In this document: positions 9,998-21,090 of the stretch, in pieces
Numbering within the stretch: position 1 is the first letter of the stretch
How the letters are laid out: every line of letters begins with the position of its first letter
Assembly: GCA_947623455.1 (NCBI GenBank)
Contig: OX392530.1
Coordinates: forward strand, 870,501 to 934,500
Reading direction: 5' to 3'
Source of the DNA: Mimachlamys varia
Lineage: Eukaryota > Mollusca > Bivalvia > Pectinida > Pectinidae
DNA length: 64,000 nt
Notes under the pieces: model-generated
What the model was told of the DNA's origin: nothing
The model's database searches: none
Seen by the model: only the letters and a program-made list of their open reading frames with translations
Position numbers and translations under genes: made by a program

Positions 9998-10390
9998 ATT
10001 ATAAAAGAAGAAGAAGAAACGACTTTCGAAAGTACCGAAACACGGCCTACTAGGTGCCGAAACGACTAGAACGACACGGTCGGGTCGTATCTCGTACATT
10101 AAGGTATTGGCATAGAAGCATAACGGCGTAACATCTAGAGTATGCTACCTGACTGGTTTGTTGTATTATATCAGTTCCGTTGCATTATACGCTTGTGCAG
10201 GCGAAATCCTAACCAACCGTGGTGGTGGACAGGAAGTTTCATATGTAACAATAAATTTCGAGACGAGCGTGTCCGGAAAAAACAGTTTCCGGATTTTATT
10301 ACCAAAATTAGGCACGTGCGCCAGGGGCGGATCCGGAACTTTTTCGAGGTGGTGTCACTATTCCAGATTTTCAGACCTTTGCGACAAACA
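9998..10390. other. Non-repetitive stretch with one hAT-like terminus
   Basis: CG-containing unique sequence without a convincing frame. CAGGGGCGGATCC at 10322-10334 is the terminal sequence typical of some hAT transposons (recalled). No partner end is visible nearby. Confidence 0.35.
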
Positions 10391-10484
10391 TCACCCCGCG
10401 TGCTGGTCTTTTGCTGTCATTGGATGGCTAAATTTAAAGGAAGACCGCCATCCAATGACAGCAAAAGACCAGCACGCGGGGTGA
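10391..10484. repeat. Perfect 38-bp inverted repeat with 18-bp spacer
   Basis: Arms 10391-10428 and 10447-10484 are exact reverse complements; each contains CACCCCGCGTGCTGG or its complement. The arms include CCAAT and its inverse. The outer right edge continues into TGACGTCA (10482-10489), a full CRE palindrome. This may be a promoter palindrome or a very young fold-back insertion. Confidence 0.95.
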
Positions 10485-10499
10485 CGTCAACCTAATGAA

Positions 10500-11030
10500 T
10501 ATGTGACGAAGTGGCCTGCAAGACGCGACAGACTATGAGACACGGACATTTTGCGTGTTTTTGGAGGAAATGGAGATTATTTCTGCGGAAGGAGGATACT
10601 TTTGACTTGCATTTAGGAGGTTTATGAAATAAAAATTATCCATCTTTCCAACGGTACCAAGCGTTTTTTCGTACCTTAATTAGAAATGTGATTGTTGATG
10701 CAAGAAAGGTAGGTGGGGTCGATTTTTCGATCTGGAAAGCAAGTTCCACCCTTTAGCTTTTATGACCATTGAGGGGGCATTCTTATCGAAAATCGATCTT
10801 AACCCCCCAAATGTGTAAAATTCCTCTAAACACCCCTTTTTAGGTCCAAAACTAGCTGTAACAAATTCTCAGGTCCCTGTGGTATTTATCACTAAATTTT
10901 ATCATAAGTCTATAATGTCCCTGTGTATACAGTAACTAAAGGCTTTTAGTAGAGCTGAGCAGCTAGCTTAATTTAACACTTTTGGGGGATTTAGATTAAT
11001 TTTCGATTATTCATTTTAACTCAAAAAAGT
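10500..11030. other. Intergenic, no gene seen
   Basis: AT-rich sequence with short frames only. No repeat or RNA gene recognised. Confidence 0.5.
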
Positions 11031-11035
11031 TTTAA

Positions 11036-11419
11036 AGGCCCAATATACGTAACTTTCGGCAAAACTTGAAGCGAAAATCAAGCCTTATAACTTTTTATAT
11101 TTATAGATTTAGTTAAGATTAAATGATATCAGCAATATCCAAGATAAATTCCTTCGCGGTTACTGGTACAGCAGCAGTTGAAACTCTGTATTTGTAAACA
11201 CACGTCCATTTCGAACCGTCTTCTACCTTCGGTTTGTTGTTGAAGTGGGCCCCACCTGAATTATTTTCAATTCTTTGATTTTTTTTTGTCAAGAGTTTCT
11301 TGCTAGTTACCGCTCAGGTTTACTTCGTTTAGGCTTATTTTTGCATCATAACAGGTTATCAACTGGATTTTTTTTTTCAGAATCACGAAAATTTCCCTGA
11401 AGTTACGTATATTGGGCCT
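11036..11419. mobile_element. MITE with perfect terminal inverted repeats and TTAA flanks
   Basis: The ends AGGCCCAATATACGTAACTT (11036-11055) and AAGTTACGTATATTGGGCCT (11400-11419) are perfect reverse complements. TTAA lies directly outside both ends (11032-11035 and 11420-11423), the target duplication expected of piggyBac-type elements. At 384 bp with no transposase frame it is a non-autonomous copy. The perfect ends suggest it is fairly young. Confidence 0.85.
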
Positions 11420-11471
11420 TTAAATTCCCCTACACTAAAAACCTTAGTTTAGGCCGCAGATATTCTCTTCA

Positions 11472-11775
11472 CAGTAATCGGATCCAGAGGGGGGTCCTGG
11501 GGGTCCTCCCCCCCCTTTTATTTAGAGGAGGAAATTTTTTATCGCCTTAAAAATGGAAGTTTTTACTGTTGTATCATTGAAAAAGCGTCAGTTGGACCAC
11601 AGTTGCTTGAGTTTCTGTCAGTACACAAAAAAATGTTTATATATATGGAGCCGCGGCCCATTACATTACTGTAATGGGAGGCTCATTTCACACATATACA
11701 TTTATTATTTACTGACAGAAACTCAAGCAACTGTGGTTGGACCCCCTCCTTTCGAAAATCCTGCATTCGCGCCTG
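11472..11775. mobile_element. Decayed hAT-like non-autonomous fold-back element
   Basis: The left end (CGGATCCAGAGGGGGGTCC from 11479) and the right end (GGACCCCCTCC ... CGCGCCTG at 11739-11775) resemble the two CAGGGGCGGATCC-type termini of hAT elements. Inside lies a perfect 28-bp inverted repeat (11596-11623 with 11710-11737) and a nested hairpin CCCATTAC/GTAATGGG at 11657-11678. CTCTT(G)CA-like words lie on both sides, a possible worn target duplication. Confidence 0.5.
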
Positions 11776-12800
11776 CTCTTGCAGGCCTCTGTGGTAGACA
11801 CAGCTACAGGTCTTTAACACATACAGAATTTTCTAACCTATTCACCTTAGATTCTCGTGAGATTAATAAGTTATTTTCACATTAGAAATGTATGCATTTG
11901 AGATATATTTCCAATGTAAAGAGGTTAGATCACCTTAGATTGAATTCTAAGTTGGACAATTCTAAGTTAGAAATGATTTCATGCGTGGTTTCTCCTCATT
12001 TCTAAGGTAGATTTAGTTAGAATGTTGGACTCTGCAAAAGTTTGATATTCTGTAAATTTACAAAAAAAATGGCAATATCCACATTTCTAACTTAGATCTA
12101 AGATAGAAATTAAAAATGGCACCTAGTCCACATTTCTAATTTAATATCTAAGTTACATTGTAGAAACATGGACACATGCAGTCTGCTGGTCCCTCATTGG
12201 TCAGTTTGTATGTATTCAAACTTTTGAAGAGCAGCCATTTTAGTAATTAATTTACTGCTGTTGTTTTGTTGAGGAAGGAGCATTAATTTTGACAAAAATA
12301 TGGATATAAGTGCAAGAATTAGTGAAGAAACGCCACTATAGGCACATGTGAAGGTATAGTGAAGCTGTATGCAAATATGAAATTCAACTTTTGTCATAAG
12401 TATATATAAGAATGCAATATTATTTCATGGCAAAGAGTTTTGATATATGTAAGAAATATTTTGTGATAAGTATATATAAGTATGCAGTATGTGTATAATG
12501 TACTTCCAGCAATGCACCTGTGATGCCATGGTCTGAATAATGAGGAATGTATATTATTATGACTGATTATTCATATGAGCTTTGATCAGAGTATACATGT
12601 ACATTACAATTTATTCAGTACAACTGTTTGTAACATCAGTACTCTGTTGGCCTCTGAAGATCACCTCAATGGTTCAAAGAACAGTAGTATAGTTTTGTCA
12701 TAAATCTAAACTTGAATTTGTGAATGTGAATATTTAATTCTGAGATACAAATGAGCACAGTCATTTTAAATGTATATACATGTATGAATCTGAAGCTTAT
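11776..12800. other. AT-rich intergenic stretch with scattered TCTAAGTTAGAAAT words
   Basis: Words related to TCTAAGTTAGAAAT are scattered at about 11,935-12,165 and become a regular array at 13,112. No gene, RNA or element with clear ends was found. Short duplicated AAGTATATATAAG words occur at 12,399-12,480. Confidence 0.5.
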
Positions 12801-13020
12801 AGGAGCCGTGGTGGCCTAGTGCAGACATTCTACCACTAGCTAGCCCTCCACCTTTGGGTTGCAAGTCCCATGTGGGGCAGTTGCCAAGTACATGTACTGA
12901 CCATAGGTTGATGGTTTTTCTCCGGGTACTCCAGCTTTCCTCCACCTCTAAAACATGGCACGTCCTTAAATTACCCTAGCTGTTAATATAGGACATAAAA
13001 CAAAACAAACCAAACCAAAC
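12801..13020 (+). mobile_element. tRNA-derived SINE
   Basis: The head has an A-box-like GTGGCCTAGTG at 12810 and a B-box-like GGTTGCAAGTC at 12857. A conserved central block follows (TTTTTCTCCGGGTACTCC, then CTTTCCTCC) and an AAAC-rich tail at 12995-13019. This layout is that of a Pol III SINE with a shared central domain, a type I recall as common in bivalves. Point changes in the head suggest an old copy. Confidence 0.8.
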
Positions 13021-13111
13021 TTAACTGAAGCTCATGTCCGTTTCTAGTCTGTTGAGTGTATAAATAGATTTTGGCCAAATGTACAAGCATTAGCGCCCGA
13101 GGAGTCAATGT

Positions 13112-13312
13112 CTAAGTTAGAAATATTTCTTAGTAACTTAGATCTAATTAAGTTAGAAATATTTCTTAGTTAGATCTAAGTTAGAAATATTTCTTAGTTA
13201 GATCTAAGTTAGAAATATTTCTTAGTTAGATCTAAGTTAGAAATATTTCTTAGTAACTTAGATCTAAGTTAGAAATATTTCTTAGTTAGATCTAAGTTAG
13301 ATTTACTCTACC
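13112..13312. repeat. 28-bp AT-rich tandem repeat able to fold back
   Basis: AGTTAGAAATATTTCTTAGT recurs about seven times at mostly 28-bp spacing; two units carry an extra AACTTAGA-type insertion. The core AAGTTAGAAATATTTCTTAG is itself nearly palindromic. Confidence 0.92.
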
Positions 13313-13519
13313 ATTTCTAAGCAATCATTTTCAAACTCTAACTTAGTTCTAACCTAGCTCAATTGCATGTTAAAAAAATAATATTAGATCTAACTTAGAA
13401 CTAATCTGGATTTCTAAGTTAGATATCAGGTGAGATTCTTATGTGAAATATGTTAGGAGGTTTTGGTATGGGATAGTCCTTTACTTTTTCAGTGTTCTCC
13501 ATTTGTTACTACTTTTTTT

Positions 13520-13960
13520 TTATTAGCCATCATCAGATGGTGGGCTTATCAAATCACCCTGCGTCCGTGGCCCATCATCCGTCTGTCCGTCGTCCATCCT
13601 TAAACAATTCTTGTTATCGCTATTTCTGGAAAAGTACTGGATGAATCATTCTCAAATTTCATTTGTAGGTTCCCGTTGGTGCCTAGTTTTGCATGGCCCA
13701 TTTTCAGATCCGATAAAAAATATGGCCAACAGGCGGGCATCTTGAATTGCTGGATTCAAGTTAAGATGCATTGCAACTAGGGTGTCCAGATTTCACTAAA
13801 CACCACTCATAAATCTCACTGCAAACATGAAGTGGTAAATTGTAAATGCATATCAGAACTTCAATCTGTTTGACTGGCCATTCTTGATTGTCAGTAATCA
13901 CAGTGAGCAGAGTTATTTCCCTTAGCTAAGGATGTATTCCTATAATTGGTAGAATTGAAA
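13520..13960 (+). repeat. Dispersed repeat, family also present inverted at 61350-61585
   Basis: It begins with a hairpin (GCCATCATCAGATGGTGGGC), then TCAAATCACCCTGCGTCCG and a CCGTCTGTCCGTCG run. The stretch CTCAAATTTCATTTGTAGG near 13,650 also matches the inverted copy near 61,470, so this is an interspersed family rather than chance. The right border is not defined. Confidence 0.65.
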
Positions 13961-14361
13961 AAAGGGATTTAACATATCAATTTTGTCAACAAGCAAAAAA
14001 ACTGAATAACTCATTGTAATATAAAGCCGAGTGGCTGAAAAGTAGAGTTAAGAGGTGAAAATGAAGATTATCTCCCTTTCCTACATGTATATAATTTCTT
14101 TTTTTTCAGCTCTACCAATTAATGATCAATTAATGATTAATGATTCTGCGGATCGTCTTTGATTTCAGATAGAAACTGTAAACATACCGGTACTTAATGT
14201 ACATAATACATACTGTAGTACATACATTCCAGAACCAAACGGTAAAACCAGAATATACATGTAGTTTTAGATCAGACGGGGTCCGGTTCCGAAAAGTGAT
14301 ACTGTAACAATATTCATAAAATTCATTATCATTTCTTGTGTATTTAAGTATATGTTTACAG

Positions 14362-14505
14362 TTCCTTGCTGTTTAGTTCATTCTTCACATATAAACAACC
14401 ACAAGGCAATGAATAAAGCTTCTCATATTTATTTTGGAGCAGGAGAGAACAACAAAGGCTGGACATTACATGTATTTTGGAAAGATATACTTCTTGATGA
14501 CCAAG
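14362..14505 (+). CDS. Candidate internal exon, unidentified gene
   Basis: Between an acceptor-like ATGTTTACAG (AG at 14360-14361) and a donor-like CCAAG|GTATTC lies a 144-nt open frame. It includes ASHIYFGAGENNKGWTL then HVFWKDILLDDQ. The acceptor has a poor pyrimidine tract. An open frame of this length is expected by chance fairly often. Its phase fits the candidate exon at 9748. No family recognised. Confidence 0.2.
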
Positions 14506-14591
14506 GTATTCAAAAATGGACAATGGAAGTAAAAATCATTTGAAATAAAAAAGACAATTACAAATACTAGACATAAATTAAGTTTACTACT

Positions 14592-14641
14592 ATCAGTGGT
14601 GGAAACCAGAGCACCTGGAGAAAAACCACCGACTACTATCA
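14592..14641 (-). mobile_element. SINE central-domain fragment
   Basis: On the minus strand this reads GGTGGTTTTTCTCCAGGTGC then TCTGGTTTCCACC, the same central block as in the SINE at 12801, in opposite orientation and without head or tail. Confidence 0.6.
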
Positions 14642-14849
14642 GATGTTCTTTATTTAGGTCACTGCATAAATTTAGTGGTCATTTATGGACGATATGATTA
14701 CAATATTAAATGACCATAATAAGGGAGTTTTCACAGTAATTTCTATATAAACTAAAATGCACTGTACATAACATATTTTAAAAGGTTTGGACAATTATGT
14801 GCCTTTTTTTAAATTAAAGCTGGATTTTTTTTTTACAAAAACTCCATAT

Positions 14850-15785
14850 ATCAGCAGTTTTCACAATAACCATTTTCATATTTTGAATTACATGTATAGA
14901 GCTAGAGAAAAAAGTAACAAAAACTCCATAAAAAGTAGTTTTCACAATGATTTCCATGATTATATAACAACCACTACACTGTACATAGCGTATTTTGAAA
15001 TGTTCGAATAATTATGACCATTTGGAATTAGTTTTCACAATGATTTCCTTATTTTGAATTAAAGGTGGAGCAAAAGTACAAGAAAAACCCATCTTGATGA
15101 TTAAGTTTCAGTTTTCATAATTTCCATATTTGGAATTATAGCTGGAGAAAAGTTACAAAAATTCCATAAAGAAGCAGTTTTCACAAAAATTTCCATATTT
15201 TGAATTATAGCTGGTGAAAAGTAACAAAAGAAAACCATAAAGAGCAGTTTTCGCAACAATTTCCATATTTTGAATTATAGCTGGAGAAAAGTTACAAAAA
15301 TTCCATAAAGAAGCAGTTTTCACAAAAATTTCCATATTTTGAATTATAGCTGGCGAAAAGTAACAAAAGAAATCCATAAAGAGCAGTTTTCACAACAATT
15401 TCCACATTTTGATTATAGCTGGAGAAACGTTACAAAAAATACACAAAGAAGCAATTTTCACAATTATTTCCATATTTGGAATTGTAGCTAGAGAAAAATA
15501 ACAAAAAACTCCATAAAGTAGCAATTTTCACAATAATTTCTACACTTTGAATTATATAGCTGGAGAAATGTAACAAAATCCCTAAAGAAGCAGTTTTCAC
15601 AACAATTTCCGTATTTTGAATTATAGCTGAAGAGATGTTACAAAAAACTCCATAAAGAGCAGTTTTCATAATTATTTCAATACCTTTAAGTATACCGTAG
15701 CTGAAAAAAGTAACAAAAACTTGATAAAGAAGCAGTTTTCATTAAAACAATTTCAATATTTAGAATAATAGCCTGAGAAAAAAGT
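14850..15785. repeat. 70-bp tandem repeat (about 13 copies)
   Basis: GCAGTTTTCACAA-like words recur about every 70 bp (15173, 15243, 15313, 15383, 15452, 15522, 15591 and so on), followed by TTTCCATATTTTGAATTATA and GCTGGAGAAA. The left copies are more diverged. Short frames inside are repeat translations. Confidence 0.93.
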
Positions 15786-16235
15786 AGTCTATAACTTATA
15801 TTGTTTTTAAATGTTGTATTTAAATGAAATTCTACATCTGGAATGTATGTGTGTGTGTGACTGGTTAGCCCAACAATTAATATGTTTCAAGTGAGACAAC
15901 CCCAGTATTCCAAAGTGACCATCAGAGTCAGGCCAGAGTTCTGTGACATATTAAAATATGTGTAAATAATAATTCCAAAAAAATCTTACGAAAGAGTATA
16001 TTAGACATATCTGATATAGTTTCCATTACAATAATAATGAATTTTACAAATATAAAGTGGTCTGTACATTGGTTCAAGAATTTGAACTTTTGATAATTTC
16101 ATTTTTAAGGAAAAATGAAGGAGTTTAAACATCTTAACAAAAATATAGAAGCTGAAATTATAATGAAAATCGATTACTAAAGCTAATAAGCTGATGAAGC
16201 TGTTTTTAATGAATTCCTAGAGGTACTTTTTTCAA

Positions 16236-18745
16236 CTCCTACAGGTATTGTTCTAATCAACTCCTACAGGTATTGTTCTAATCAACTCTTATAGGTATTG
16301 TTCTAATCAACTGTTACAGGTTTTGTTCTAATCAACTCCTACAGGTATTGTTCTAATCAACTCTTATAGGTATTGTTCTAATCAACTGTTACAGGTTTTG
16401 TTCTAATCAACTCCTACAGGTATTGTTCTAATTAACTCCTACAGGTATTGTTCTAATCAACTGTTATAGGTATTGTTCTAATCAACTCTTATAGGTATTG
16501 TTCTAATCAACTGTTACAGGTTTTGTTCTAATCAACTCCTACAGGTATTGTTCTAATTAACTCCTACAGGTATTGTTCTAATCAACTGTTATAGGTATTG
16601 TTCTACTCAACTGTTACAGGTTTTGTTCTAATCAACTCCTACAGGTATTGTTCTAATTAACTCCTACAGGTATTGTTCTAATCAACTGTTATAGGTATTG
16701 TTCTAATCAACTGTTACAGGTTTTGTTCTAATCAACTCCTACAGGTATTGTTCTAATCAACTGTTATAGGTATTGTTCTAATCAACTGTTACAGGTATTG
16801 TTCTAATCAACTCCTACAGGTATTGTTCTAATCAACTGTTATAGGTATTGTTCTAATCAACTGTTACAGGTTTTGTTCTAATCAACTGTTACAGGTTTTG
16901 TTCTAATCAACTGTTACAGGTTTTGTTCTAACTAACTGTTACAGGTATTGTTCTAATCAACTGCTACAGGTATTGTTCTAATCAACTGTTACAGGTATTG
17001 TTCTAATCAACTGTTACAGGTTTTGTTCTAATCAACTGTTACAGGTTTTGTTCTAATCAACTGTTACAGGTATTGTTCTAATCAACTGTTAAAGTTTTTG
17101 TTCTAATCAACTGTTACAGGTTTTGTTCTAATCAACTGTTACAGGTTTTGTTTTAATCAACTGTTACCAGTATTGTTCTAATCAACTCTTATAGGCATTG
17201 TTTTAATTAACTCTTATAGGAATTGTTTTAATCAACTCTTACAGGTATTGTTCTGATCAACTCTTATAGGTATTGTTTTAATCAACTCTTACAGGTATTG
17301 TTCTAATTAACTGTTACAGATATTGTTTTAATCAACTCTTATATGTATTGTTCTAATTAACTGTTACAGGTATTGTTCTAATCAACTCCTACAGGTATTG
17401 TTCTAATCAACTGTTACAGGTTTTGTTCTAATCAACTCCTACAGGTATTGTTCTAATCAACTGTTATAGGTATTGTTCTAATCAACTGTTATATGTATTG
17501 TTCTAATCAACTCTTATAGGTATTGTTCTAATTAACTGTTACAGGTATTGTTCTAATTAACTGTTACAGGTATTGTTCTAATCAACTGTTACAGGTATTG
17601 TTCTAATCAACTGTTATAGGTATTGTTCTAATCAACTCTTATAGGTATTGTTCTAATCAACTGTTACAGGTATTGTTCTAATTAACTGTTACAGGTATTG
17701 TTCTAATCAACTGTTATAGGTATTGTTCTAATTAACTGTTACAGGTATTGTTCTAATTAACTGTTACAGGTATTGTTCTAATTAACTCCTACAGGTATTG
17801 TTCTAATCAACTGTTACAGGTATTGTTCTAATCAACTCTTACAGGTATTGTTCTAATTAACTCCTACAGGTATTGTTCTAATCAACTGTTATAGGTATTG
17901 TTCTTATCAACTGTTACAGGTATTGTTCTAATTAACTCCTATAGGTATTGTTCTAATTAACTGTTGCAGGTATTGTTCTAATTAACTCCTACAGGTATTG
18001 TTCTAATTAACTGTTACAGGTATTGTTCTAATCAACTGTTACAGGTATTGTTCTAATCAACTATTACAGGTATTGTTCTAATCAACTCCTACAGGTATTG
18101 TTCTAATCAACTGTTACAGGTATTGTTCTAATCAACTGTTACAGGTATTGTTCTAATCAACTGTTACAGGTATTGTTCTAATCAACTCTTACAGGTATTG
18201 TTCTAATCAACTGTTACAGGTATTGTTCTAATCAACTCCTACAGGTATTGTTCTAATCAACTGTTACAGGTTTTGTTCTAATCAACTGTTACAGGTTTTG
18301 TTCTAATCAACTGTTACAGGTTTTGTTCTAATCAACTGTTACAGGTTTTGTTATAATCAACTGTTACAGGTATTGTTATAATCAACTGTTACAGGTATTG
18401 TTATAATCAACTGTTACAGGTATTGTTCTAATCAACTCTTACAGGTATTGTTCTAATCAACTGTTACAGGTATTGTTCTAATCAACTATTACAGGTATTG
18501 TTCTAATCAACTGTTACAGGTTTTGTTCTAATCAACTGTTACAGGTATTGTTCTAACCAACTCCTACAGGTATTGTTCTAATTAACTCTTACAGGTATTG
18601 TTCTAATCAACTCCTACAGGTATTGTTCTAATCAACTGTAACAGTTATTGTTCTAATCAACTCTTATAGGCATTGTTTTAATCAACTCTTACAGGTATTG
18701 TTCTTATTAACTGTTACAGGTATTGTTCTAATTAACTGATTAAAT
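16236..18745. repeat. 25-bp minisatellite (about 100 copies)
   Basis: The unit is TATTGTTCTAATCAACTGTT followed by ACAGG. The period is 25 with very few length changes. Variants (CTCCTACAGG, CTCTTATAGG, TTTTGTTC, ATTAAC) alternate in clusters. Each unit contains a TTCTAAT word, a TTACAG acceptor-like word and a CAG|GTATT donor-like word. Confidence 0.98.
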
Positions 18746-19244
18746 TCAGCACTGATATTCTAACTTATCAATGTCAGGAACTCTGTTTCCTGGGCAGCGT
18801 GTAGCTGTGAGCTTCAGCCCACTTTATATAAGTATGACACATAGGCAATAATTGGTCCTAATCAAAATAAATGTATTTTGCCGTGCATTGCCCATTGAAA
18901 TTGCTAGATCAGTATGTTGTTAACTTAACTACATACTAAATTCGTAAGAAAGTCTATTAACTATCAGTTCATTGTCAACTTTTAAAACATTAAATAATGC
19001 AAAATTAATCAATAATCAATTGACAATCAATAATCAATTATAGATCAGTGGAATCATTAACTTACCAATAATTAATAAACGATTAATAAATATGAAGGAA
19101 TCAGTAAATGATTACCAATCAGTGTCAATGATAAACAATCTATAAATAATCAATAACCAATCTCTATTCAAGTATCGATAGATAATCAATAGCCGATAAA
19201 TTATCAATCGACTACCAATCAATAATTGGTAACCAATGCAATCA
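18746..19244. other. AT-rich stretch with AATCAATAATCAAT words
   Basis: From about 18,990 to 19,225 the sequence is a degenerate series of AATCAAT/GATAATCAAT words. The first 240 bases are unique. No gene seen. Confidence 0.6.
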
Positions 19245-20572
19245 TTCAAATGTTATATTCACTTTCACTCTGTCACATCCTCAATACTTCGGGGGCTATG
19301 TTCACTTTCACTCTCTGTCACATCCTCAATACTTCGGGGGCTATATTCACTTTCACTCTGTCACCTCATTATTCTGGGGGCTATATATTAACTTTCACTC
19401 TCTGTTACATCATCAATACTCCGGGGCTATATTCACTTTCACTTTCTGTCATATCCTCAATACTCCGTGGGCTATATTCACTTTCACTTTCTGTCATATC
19501 CTCAATATTCTGTGGGCTATATTCACTTTCACTCTCTGTCACATTCTCAATACTCCGGGGCTATATTCACTTTCACTCTCTGTCACATTCTCAATATTGC
19601 GGGGCTATATTCACTTTCACTCTCTGTCACATCCTCAATACTTCGGGGGCTATAATCACTTTCACTCTGTCACATCCCCAATACTTCGGGGGCTATATTC
19701 ACTTTCACTCTCTGTCACATCCTCAATACTCCGGGGCTATATTCCCTTTCACTCTCTGTCACATCCTCAATATTCCGGAGGCTATATTCACTTTCACTCT
19801 CTGTCACATCCTCAATATTCCGGGGGCTATATTCACTTTCACTCTCTGTCACATCCTCAATACTCCGGGGGCTATATTCACTTTCACTCTCTGTCACATC
19901 CTCAATACTCCGGGGGCTATATTCACTTTCACTCTCTGTCACATCCTCAATATTCCGGAGGCTATATTCACTTTCACTCTCTGTCACATCCTCAATATTC
20001 CCAGGTGCTATATTCACTTTCACTCTCTGTCACATCCTAAATATTCCGGGGGCTATATTCACTTGCACTCTCTGTTACATCCTCAATATTTCGGGGGCTA
20101 TATTCACTCTCTCTCTCTCTGTTACATCCTCAATACTCCGGGGGCTATATTCACTTTCACTCTCTGTCACATCCTCAATACTCCGGGGGCTATATTCACT
20201 TTCACTCTCTGTCAATTTCACATCCTCAATACTCCGGGGGCTATATTCACTTTCACTCTCTGTTACATTCTCAATATTCCGGGGGCTATATTCACTTTCA
20301 CTCTCTGTTACATCCTCAATATTCCGGGGGCTATATTCACTTTCACTCTCTGTTACATCCTCAATATTCCGGGGGCTATATTCACTTTCGCCCTCTGTTA
20401 CATCCTCAATATTCCGGGGGCTATATTCACTTTCACTCTGTTACATCCTCAATATTCCGGGGGCTATATTCACTTTCACTCTCTGTCACATCCTTAATAC
20501 TCCGGGGGCTATATTCACTTTCACTCTCTGTCACATCCTCAATACTCCGGGGGCTATATTCACTTTCACCTT
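19245..20572. repeat. 45-bp minisatellite (about 29 copies)
   Basis: The unit contains CTATATTCACTTTCACTCTC, TGTCACATCCTCAAT and ACTCCGGGGG. Most copies are exactly 45 bp, so frames stay open. The plus strand gives a GAIFTFTLCHILNTP repeat and the minus strand an acidic SPRSIEDVTESESEY repeat. Several units have 1-2 bp changes (for example CACTCTGTCAC) that break every frame, so coding is unlikely. Confidence 0.96.
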
Positions 20573-20689
20573 CTTTCTCAAACAAGCTAACAGCAAATAT
20601 TGAATTGAGAATTGGCACGTTCTCATAACAGCCATTTTTTGAGTGAAATCGAAGCCAAACAAGTGACGTTATGTTTTAAGCCAGACAAA

Positions 20690-21090
20690 TTATTCTATAA
20701 TCTTTGGTGGTCATGATTAGATGTTCTATACTCTTTAGACGGTCATCGGTGGTCGTTCTATTCTTTTTTGGCCGGTCATTGGTAATTGTTCTATACTCTT
20801 TTGGTGGTCATTTACTGGGGTCTGTTTATACTCTCTAGACGGTCATAGGGGGTCGTTCTAATATTTAGCTAGTCATTGGTGGTTCTATACTCTTTTGGTT
20901 GGTTCTTTTTGGTTATTGATGGTGGTTCTATACTCTTTAGGCAGACATTGATGGTGGTTCTATACTCTTTAGGCAGACATTGGGGTTTGTTCTATACTCT
21001 TTAGGCGGGTATTGGTGGTTGTTCCATATATAGTTTTTTGGTGGTCATTGGTGGTTGTTCTATACTCTTTAGGTGGTAAGATAAAATGTC
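20690..21090. repeat. Degenerate relative of the 32-bp satellite
   Basis: Repeated GTTCTATACTCTTTAG and GGTCATTGGTGG words occur at irregular spacing. It matches the main satellite at 22,431 but is strongly diverged, as at an old array edge. Confidence 0.8.

Noticed and set aside
10142..10495. Two overlapping frames of 108-117 codons
   Set aside because: Both run through the perfect inverted repeat and a hAT-like terminus. Two frames being open over the same bases suggests chance.
12801..12880. tRNA gene
   Set aside because: A- and B-box-like words are present, but no acceptor stem or anticodon arm pairs. The downstream central block and A-rich tail mark it as a SINE.
16236..18745. CRISPR-like regular repeat
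   Set aside because: Units are contiguous with no spacers, and the window is clearly eukaryotic. The same applies to the 32-bp and 29-bp arrays.
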